A DNA stretch of 64,000 nucleotides from Micromonospora eburnea (lineage in GTDB: Bacteria; Actinomycetota; Actinomycetes; Mycobacteriales; Micromonosporaceae). A program made the position numbers and the translations under genes. Below, in pieces: positions 58,901 through 64,000 of this stretch. The notes beneath the pieces were generated by a model, which did no database searches, was not told where the DNA came from, and saw nothing but the letters and a program-made list of their open reading frames with translations. Each line of letters begins with the position of its first letter. The first letter of the stretch is position 1. The stretch lies in contig NZ_FMHY01000002.1 in NCBI RefSeq assembly GCF_900090225.1, forward strand, positions 3,968,001-4,032,000. Reading direction: 5' to 3'.

Positions 58901-61780
58901 CGGCAGCTCCGCCCGGCCGGCGGCCATCCGGCGCAGCAGGTCGATGGTCTCCTCCACCGGTTCGCCGCCGTCGCCCGGCGCGTGGTCCGCCGGCTCGGGG
59001 TCCGCCGGCCACGCCGGGCCGCCCGCCACGGCGACGGCGGCGCCCTGCCCACCGGCGACGTCGGCGACGGGCGCGGCCTCGCAGGGGTTGGTCAGCACCG
59101 CCGGTGGCGCGGCGGGGTCGATCGGTCGGACCAGGCGGTCCTCGAACAGCGCCCCGGGGATCTCGGTGGCCCCCCGGGTGTACGCCATCGCGACCACGCG
59201 GAGCAGGCTCGCGATCGATTCGTCGTCGGTGTCGAGCGAGACGGCCGGTACGCCGGTCGCGTCGGCGGCGAGACGGGACAGCACCCGGCCGGGGCCGACC
59301 TCCACGAACAGGTCGACGTCCTCGGCCGCGACGGCGACGGCCTGGGTGAACAGCACCGGCGCGGTGATCTGGCGGTGCAGCAGCGAGATCACGTCGCTGT
59401 CGGCGGGCAGCGGCTCGCCGGTCACGGTGGAGACGACGCGCCGGCCGACGTCGGCGAGTTCGACCCCCACCAGCGCGGCGGCGAACGCGTCGGCGGCCGG
59501 TGCGACCAGCGGTGAGTGGAACGCGTGCGAGACGGCCAGCGGAATGGCGGTGACGCCCTCGGCGGCGGCGCGCCGGCACACCTCCCGCACCGCGGCGACC
59601 TCGCCGGAGACCACTGTCTGTCCGGGGCCGTTGTATCCGCTGACCACGACCGGGAGCCCGTCGACGAACCGACCGACGATCTCCGGCGAGGCACCGATCC
59701 CCGCCATGGTTCCCGAGGCGCTGTGCCGCGCCATGGCCTCGCCCCGCGACGCGGCCAGGCGCAGCAGCGTCGCCTCGTCCGTCACGCCGGCCCAGTGCAG
59801 GGCGGTCAACTCGCCGAGGCTGTGCCCGACGGCCACGGTGGCGTCGACGCCGAGCAGCGTCAGCGCGGACAGGCCGGCGACGGACCCGGCGACGATCCGG
59901 GGCTGCGCCACCTCGGTGGCGACCGGGTCGCCGGCCGGCAGCGCCGCGAGCCGGTACGCGGAGTCCACGACCGGGAACCTGCGTCGCAACGCCCCACCAC
60001 CGGCGCCCCGGCCGGACCCCTGCCCGGGGAAGAGGTAGCCGATGCGGCCCCGGCCGGCGACCCGGCCCAGGAACACCTGGTCCTCGCCCGACGCCAGGCT
60101 CTCCTGGCCCGCGTCGATGGCGTCGACGATCCTACGGAGCTGGCGTTCGGCGTCGTCCGGGTTCAGCACCACGGCGGCGGCCCGGTACGGCAGGTCGCGC
60201 AGCTCGCCGCGCAGCGTCACGGCGAGGTCGGTGAGCTGGGCGTACGAGGCGGCACCGGCGAAGGTGGCGAGCTGTTCCGCCCGCTCCCGCAGCGCCGCCC
60301 AGGACATGCCGTCCAGCACGAGAAGTTCGGCGTCCTGCATCCCGGCGGCCAGCGTGGCGGTCCGCGCGTCGAGCCGGCGTGGCCGTCGGCTCCGCTGGTT
60401 CTCCACCACCACGTGGGTGTTGATCCCACCGAAGCCCATGGCGGTGACCCCGGCCCGCAGCGGGGCGGAGTCCGGCCACGGCTCGGCGCCGGAGAGTACC
60501 CGCAGGGTGCGGTCGGCGCCGGTGAGCAGTTCGTGCGGCTCGGGGCAGCCGAGCGCCGGGGGCAGCACCTCGTGGTGCACCGCCAGCACCGCCTTGATCA
60601 GTCCAGCGACGCCCGCAGCCGCCTTGGTGTGCCCGATCATGGCCTTGATCGAGCTGATCACGGCCGGTGCCGCGGCGGGGTCGGCCGCCCGGCGGGCCTG
60701 GGACAGCGCCGACAGCTCGGTCGTGTCGCCCACCTTCGTCCCGGTGCCGTGGCCCTCGAACAGGGCGACCGTTTCCAGCCCGAACCCGGCCCGCGCGTAC
60801 GCCCGTTGCAGGGCCAGCCGGTAGCCGCCGACCTCCGGCCGGGTGATGCCGCCCCGACCGTCCGAGGAGACACCCCAGCCGGCCACGGTGGCGTAGATCC
60901 GGTGGCCGGCCCGCCGCGCGTCCGGCTCGCGCATCAGCACGACCATGCCGCAGCCCTCGCCCGGCCAGAACCCGTTCGAACCGCGGTCGTACACCCGCAT
61001 CTCGCCGGTGGCCAGCGCCCCCGTCTTCGCGAAGCCGATGATCTCGAAGGGGTCGATCGAGAGGTCGACCCCGCCGGCGACGACCACGTCGACGTCGCCG
61101 TCGACGAGCGACCGGCAGGCGGTGGTCACCGACAGCAGCGAAGACGAGCAGGCCCCGTCGACGGTGTACCCGCCGCCCCGGAGGTCGAAGTGGTTGCAGA
61201 TGCGGCCGGCGATGGTGTTCGACAGGGCACCGGCGAGGGTGTCCTCGTCGATCGGCGGGAATGGGCGCTTGTAGTCGGCCTCGACACGGTCGAGGAGGTC
61301 CCGCACCCGCCGCTCGTCCCAGTCCAGGTCGGACAGGGCGGAGGCCAGCACGCGACGGACGTACGGCCAGCGCAGCCGCAACTGGTTGGCCCGGGAGAAC
61401 TCGCCGGTGAGACTGTTGCCGACGATCACGCCGGTCCGCTCGGCGGGCAGGCCCGCGCCCATCGGGAACCCGGCGTCGGCCAGGGCCGCGGCGGCGACGT
61501 CCAGGGCCAGCCAGTGCGTCAGGTCGGTGGAGCGGTACGTGCTGCCGGCCACCTTGAAGGCGACCCGGTCGAACTCCCAGTCCTGCAACACGGCGGCGTT
61601 ACGCGCGTAGAAGCGGTCCGGCGCGGCGGGGTCGGCCGACCAGTAGTCGGCGAGCCGCATCCGGGTGTCTGGCAGTCGGCGGAAGGCACGTCGGCCGGCG
61701 ACGGCGTTCTCCCACAGTTCCCTGGGCGACGCCGCGTCCGGATATCGGCATGCCATGCCGACGATGGCGATCCTCGTCAT
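55979..61780 (-). CDS. pksE: Enediyne polyketide synthase (PKSE: KS-AT-ACP-KR-DH-PPTase)
   Basis: 1933 residues, close to SgcE (1939). This iterative type I PKS builds the enediyne polyene from acetyl/malonyl-CoA. KS: Cys211 in VDGACSSSLLSV, His in EGHGTGTKVGDT and GHTKAAAGVAGL. AT: Ser654 in GHSLGELTALHW. ACP: LDELHLSSITVGQIV, with the modified Ser at about 978 (SgcE S974). KR: LLVTGGGKGITAE at about 1200, with YATANEWLAD. DH: DHYLPDHHLDGNLLFPAVLG. C-terminal PPTase: TACDVEAV (D1832, E1834) and WVAMECLQKA, so it can modify its own ACP. It lies 42 bases after UnbL1 and overlaps TEBC. ATG 61780 opens MTRIAIVGMACRYPDAASPR, the normal start. Confidence 0.98.
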   Translation of the reverse strand: MTRIAIVGMACRYPDAASPRELWENAVAGRRAFRRLPDTRMRLADYWSADPAAPDRFYARNAAVLQDWEFDRVAFKVAGSTYRSTDLTHWLALDVAAAALADAGFPMGAGLPAERTGVIVGNSLTGEFSRANQLRLRWPYVRRVLASALSDLDWDERRVRDLLDRVEADYKRPFPPIDEDTLAGALSNTIAGRICNHFDLRGGGYTVDGACSSSLLSVTTACRSLVDGDVDVVVAGGVDLSIDPFEIIGFAKTGALATGEMRVYDRGSNGFWPGEGCGMVVLMREPDARRAGHRIYATVAGWGVSSDGRGGITRPEVGGYRLALQRAYARAGFGLETVALFEGHGTGTKVGDTTELSALSQARRAADPAAAPAVISSIKAMIGHTKAAAGVAGLIKAVLAVHHEVLPPALGCPEPHELLTGADRTLRVLSGAEPWPDSAPLRAGVTAMGFGGINTHVVVENQRSRRPRRLDARTATLAAGMQDAELLVLDGMSWAALRERAEQLATFAGAASYAQLTDLAVTLRGELRDLPYRAAAVVLNPDDAERQLRRIVDAIDAGQESLASGEDQVFLGRVAGRGRIGYLFPGQGSGRGAGGGALRRRFPVVDSAYRLAALPAGDPVATEVAQPRIVAGSVAGLSALTLLGVDATVAVGHSLGELTALHWAGVTDEATLLRLAASRGEAMARHSASGTMAGIGASPEIVGRFVDGLPVVVSGYNGPGQTVVSGEVAAVREVCRRAAAEGVTAIPLAVSHAFHSPLVAPAADAFAAALVGVELADVGRRVVSTVTGEPLPADSDVISLLHRQITAPVLFTQAVAVAAEDVDLFVEVGPGRVLSRLAADATGVPAVSLDTDDESIASLLRVVAMAYTRGATEIPGALFEDRLVRPIDPAAPPAVLTNPCEAAPVADVAGGQGAAVAVAGGPAWPADPEPADHAPGDGGEPVEETIDLLRRMAAGRAELPLEMVRPDSRLLDELHLSSITVGQIVNEAAERLGVSAVRTPMNFATASVRELAGTLEELRATAGAGTTEPDPPVAGAESWARAWTVDLDPVPPPAPVEPLGPGGWQTYAPADHPFAATLARRLADAGVGSGVLVCLPPGCAESDLEPALRGAQAALAGDPVDRFVLVQHDRGAAGLAKTLRLEAPHLRVTIVHVPPTAAAIEQVVGEVRGTDHYVEAHYDGDGVRRLPMLRAMPVHPEHSRPPLDGSDVLLVTGGGKGITAECAFTLATETGARLALLGRSDPASDAELAANLERMAHHGVVAHYVRADVTDPAQIRTAVEEVARVLGPVTAVLHGAGTNEPAALGNLDVEAMRRAFATKVGGLRAVLDAVGPGSLKLLVTLGSIIGRAGLRGEAHYATANEWLADLTRAVGDEHPSCRAVCLEWSVWSGVGMGERLSVVESLAREGVTPITPTQGVELLRRLLGDPAVPPVVVISGRTSGIDTVRYEPVELPLLRFLERPLVHYPRVELVTEVDLSAGSDHYLPDHHLDGNLLFPAVLGMEAMAQVASALTGRSSAPAIEDARFLRPIVVPPDGTTRIRIAAVATDSHTVQVAIHSSETRFAAEHFRARLRYDGPPVPDGPPLPVPADLPEVPLRPAADLYGGLLFQGRRFQRLLRYHHAAAREVDADLALTDHDWFAPFHPGTLVLGDPGIRDALMHGNQVCVPNATLLPVSVERIRTAGGGVEPGRFRYRATERARDGDTYVYDVVLRSEDGDVVERWEGLNLRAVRRDDGRGPWVAPLLGPFLQRSVEELTGAEIAVGVEPDDDAGDDDVRAVRRSRSARALARATGRTRPVRYRVDGRPEIDGGQEVSFAHGAGVTVCAVASTVTACDVEAVVPRSPAEWRGLLGAYEELLPLFGGEDPDTAGTRVWVAMECLQKAGEPLVGAGLTVLPVERPGWVVLTAGANTVATFVTALRDRPEPVVFGLLTREDR

Positions 61781-61822
61781 CTTGGGCGAATCTCCGATCT
61801 GGTCGCGGTTGCGACCGCAGTG

Positions 61823-62809
61823 CTAGCGGCTGTCCGAGGCGCGGTCGTGCCCGCCGACGGCGACGGAGTCCCGGATCCAGTTCCGCCAGATCTCGTACGT
61901 CGGCGGCTCGCCGGGAAGGGACAGGCCGGGCCGGACCCGGTCGGTGACCGCCGCCGCGTCAACCGGTGATCGGCCGCAGAACAGGCGGGTGGCCACCTCG
62001 ACGTGCGGCACCACGAGCCCGGCGCGTACCCGGGCCGCGGCGGCGAACGCGGACCCCTGCGCCAGATGGGCGCGGTAGGCGCCGGCGCGGCGCCACAGCT
62101 CGCGCAGTTCCGTCTCGTCGACGCCGCCGGCGTAGGTGGCGGCGAGCCCGACACCGCTGTACAGGTCGGCCCGGCGGGACTCGGCGAACGCCTCGACGAG
62201 GCGGCTGACCTGGAGCACGTCGGCACCGCCGACGAACCACAGGGCGCGGCCGATCCCCTGGTCGATGACCCGGGTGGCATAGCCGGTGTCGTCGTCGACC
62301 GGCCAGGGGAACCGCTCGTGCCGGAACTGCTCGACCACGTACTTGTGGGTGTGGAAGTACGCCTGGTGGAAGCCGTACCCGTCGAGCACGAGCCAGCGCA
62401 GCAGCGGGTCCGGGGCGTGCAGCCGGGACCACCGGAACCGGGGTAGGCGGGCCATCGCCCAGCCGATCCCGACGTACGCCATGTAGACGTGCGGGGCGCC
62501 GGGTCCGGCGAGGAACTTCTCCACCCGGCCTCCGCCGAACGGCATGGCGTCGCGGATGGCCAGCCCCATCGCCGCGCCCTCGTACGCGAAGCCGCGGAAG
62601 CGCGTCGGCACCCGCTCCAGCGCCGGTTCGAGGTCGGCGACCCGGCTCGACTCGGCGGCCTCGCCGTACCCCTCCAGGAAGGTCCGGCCGATCGTCTCGA
62701 GGAGGTGCCGCGCCTCCGGGGACCTGGTGTGGAAGCCCCGCACGCTCACCTGCGTCTCGCGTACGTCCGGCGTCAGGACGGTACGCCGCAACGAACCGAT
62801 GAATCCCAC
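61823..62809 (-). CDS. unbL: Enediyne biosynthesis protein UnbL (E4-type, DUF1702), copy 1
   Basis: A 328-residue DUF1702 protein. Conserved blocks are FRGFAYEGAAMGLAIRDAM, YVGIGWAMARLPRFRWSRL, LVLDGYGFHQAYFHTHKYV, RVIDQGIGRALWFVGGADV and SGVGLAATYAGGVDE. GTG 62809 follows GAGGGG. UnbL is one of the five cassette genes universal to enediyne clusters. No reaction has been assigned to it. The neighbouring upstream gene is a paralogue, so this locus has two. It lies between copy 2 (101 bases) and the PKS (42 bases) in one operon. Confidence 0.95.
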   Translation of the reverse strand: MGFIGSLRRTVLTPDVRETQVSVRGFHTRSPEARHLLETIGRTFLEGYGEAAESSRVADLEPALERVPTRFRGFAYEGAAMGLAIRDAMPFGGGRVEKFLAGPGAPHVYMAYVGIGWAMARLPRFRWSRLHAPDPLLRWLVLDGYGFHQAYFHTHKYVVEQFRHERFPWPVDDDTGYATRVIDQGIGRALWFVGGADVLQVSRLVEAFAESRRADLYSGVGLAATYAGGVDETELRELWRRAGAYRAHLAQGSAFAAAARVRAGLVVPHVEVATRLFCGRSPVDAAAVTDRVRPGLSLPGEPPTYEIWRNWIRDSVAVGGHDRASDSR

Positions 62810-62910
62810 TGTTACCCCTCAGGTGGTCAGCGTCGACCGGGCGGACCGGGTCCATCCGGTCCGCCTGCGGCGACGTGGGTGGCGGCGGGGCGGTCGCCCG
62901 CCGGGGATGC

Positions 62911-63912
62911 TCAGGACCCGGGCGCACCCGCCGGCTCGGCGTCGAAGTGCGCGCGGACCCGCCGGCGCCACACCTCGTACGCCGGTTCGCCCCGCGAGGC
63001 CGGGAGGCCGCCGACGGCGACCTCGTCGGCCAGCGCCGACGCGGCGGCGACCGGAAGGCCGGTCAGCGCCACGACGGTCTCGTCGGTGTGCGGCGGCACG
63101 GCGCCCGAGAACGTCCGCGCCCGGGCGGCGAAGACCGCGCCCTGCGCCAGGTGCGGCCGGTACCCGTCGGCGCGCCGACGCAGCGACGCCAACCCCGCCG
63201 GATCGCAGCCGCCGGCGAAGGTGGCCGCCAGGCCGACCCCGGCCCACAGGTCGGCCTGCCGTTCCGTGGCGAAGCGGTCGACCGCCGCCGCCACGTCGTC
63301 GGGGCGGCCGGCGTGGACGAACCACAGGGCCCGGCCGATCCCCTGGTCCACGGCCCGCAGGAAGTAGTCCGGCGAGCCCTCCCACGGGTACGGCCGGGGC
63401 CGCTCCCGCGCGCGCACCCACCGATCGGTGTCGAAGTAGGCGAGGTCGAAGCCGTACCCGTCGACGGCGAGCCAGCTCATCGTCGGGTGGTACGGCACTC
63501 CGGACAGGTCCGGTACGATCCGGCGCCACAGCGGCCGGGGCAGCCGCGCCATGGCGAATCCGATGCCGATGTAGTTCAGGAAGATGTGCGGGCGCCCCGG
63601 CCCGGCGAGCAGGTCCCGGGCCCGACTCGTGCGGTACATCGACATCGCGTCACGGATGGTGAACGCCATCGTGACGCCCTCGTAGGCGAAACCGCGCAGG
63701 TACGGGTCGACCAGCGCCAGTCGGCGCTCCGCCTCCCACAGGTCGCACGGCCCGATGCCCCACTCGAAGCCGCACACCACCGCCTGCGGGATCGCCTCCA
63801 GGTGACGTGTCGCGGCCGACGAACGGACGGGGAAGCGCCGTTCGGTGAAACCGACCTGCCGCAACGGCGGGGCCAGTACGTGACGACGTAGCGAACCGAC
63901 GATGGTGGGCAT
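62911..63912 (-). CDS. Enediyne biosynthesis protein UnbL-like (DUF1702), copy 2
   Basis: A 333-residue DUF1702 protein with the same block order as copy 1: LRGFAYEGVTMAFTIRDAM, YIGIGFAMARLPRPLWRRI, LAVDGYGFDLAYFDTDRWV, AVDQGIGRALWFVHAGRPD and AGVGLAATFAGGCDP. Identity to copy 1 is moderate, so the duplication is old. ATG 63912 follows GGGAG, and no further gene is seen in the 88 bases up to the window edge, so this may be the first gene of the PKS operon. Function is unknown; it could be a partner (hetero-oligomer) of copy 1. Confidence 0.92.
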   Translation of the reverse strand: MPTIVGSLRRHVLAPPLRQVGFTERRFPVRSSAATRHLEAIPQAVVCGFEWGIGPCDLWEAERRLALVDPYLRGFAYEGVTMAFTIRDAMSMYRTSRARDLLAGPGRPHIFLNYIGIGFAMARLPRPLWRRIVPDLSGVPYHPTMSWLAVDGYGFDLAYFDTDRWVRARERPRPYPWEGSPDYFLRAVDQGIGRALWFVHAGRPDDVAAAVDRFATERQADLWAGVGLAATFAGGCDPAGLASLRRRADGYRPHLAQGAVFAARARTFSGAVPPHTDETVVALTGLPVAAASALADEVAVGGLPASRGEPAYEVWRRRVRAHFDAEPAGAPGS

Positions 63913-64000
63913 CGCTCCCGCTCTCCTACCGAGGTCGACCGGTCACCGTCAGCTATCGACGGCCGTTCCATCGTCGGTCAACCGGGAGGGCGAGTCTTCT

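Noticed and set aside
56336..59515. Plus-strand open frame of 1059 codons inside the enediyne PKS
   Set aside because: It is antisense to the well-supported PKS, has low-complexity composition and no recognisable motif.

Overview
The window comes from a very GC-rich actinobacterial chromosome. Gene content and codon use suggest a Micromonospora-like member of the Micromonosporaceae; this is an inference, since no rRNA or marker gene lies in the window. No tRNA, rRNA, CRISPR array, insertion sequence or phage gene was recognised. The right two thirds carry most of an enediyne biosynthetic gene cluster. The left third is ordinary chromosome.

Left flank (1-19.6 kb): a truncated GT1-type glycosyltransferase runs off the left edge. 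It is followed by a single-chain acyl-CoA carboxylase of about 1830 residues, an ABC exporter broken by a one-base frameshift, a SWIM zinc-finger protein coupled to a HEAT-like protein, a zinc-ribbon membrane protein next to an SPFH/GYF_2 protein, a small secreted protein, an MreB/FtsA-fold ATPase homologue, and a secreted alpha-amylase with two CBM20 domains and a LacI-type operator-like site upstream. From 21.2 to 24.8 kb there is a second chromosomal-looking block: a CopC-like protein with a His-rich membrane protein, DUF1801 plus YaaA, and a secreted protein.

Enediyne locus (about 24.9-64 kb, possibly from the FAD monooxygenase at 19.6 kb). The core operon at the right end, on the minus strand, reads UnbL2 - UnbL1 - enediyne PKS (KS-AT-ACP-KR-DH-PPTase, 1933 aa) - TEBC thioesterase - flavin reductase - P450. 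From the PKS onward the genes overlap by 1-4 bases. The other two universal cassette members, UnbV and UnbU, form a separate operon at 48.4-51.4 kb, beyond a MerR/AraC regulator pair. Further tailoring and support genes are an SgcJ-like NTF2-fold protein, an acyl-CoA-dehydrogenase-fold monooxygenase, an EHN-family epoxide hydrolase, a 14-TM MFS exporter, a glucose-1-phosphate thymidylyltransferase, two paralogous FAD monooxygenases and a membrane O-acyltransferase. The SgcJ-like protein and epoxide hydrolase favour a nine-membered-type enediyne, but no chromoprotein apoprotein gene is visible.

Three parts look unusual. (1) A sulfur-handling operon (SufS-like desulfurase, SUMF1-domain protein, ThiS/MoaD-like carrier ending in Gly-Gly, quinone-oxidoreductase-like MDR). 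(2) A five-gene plus-strand operon: aminotransferase, acyl-CoA ligase, SDR, aldehyde dehydrogenase and UbiD-type decarboxylase, the last four joined by ATGA overlaps. (3) A free-standing 199-residue protein that aligns by eye with the PPTase end of the enediyne PKS but has lost its metal-binding and catalytic acidic residues. In outline, the PKS and TEBC would make the polyene, the UnbL/V/U proteins and oxidoreductases would build the core, the 28-35 kb operon would supply or edit a carboxylic acid or aromatic unit, RmlA points to a deoxysugar whose other genes lie outside the window, and the MFS pump and epoxide hydrolase would handle export and epoxide opening. Two AraC paralogues, a MerR and an ArsR protein are the likely local regulators.
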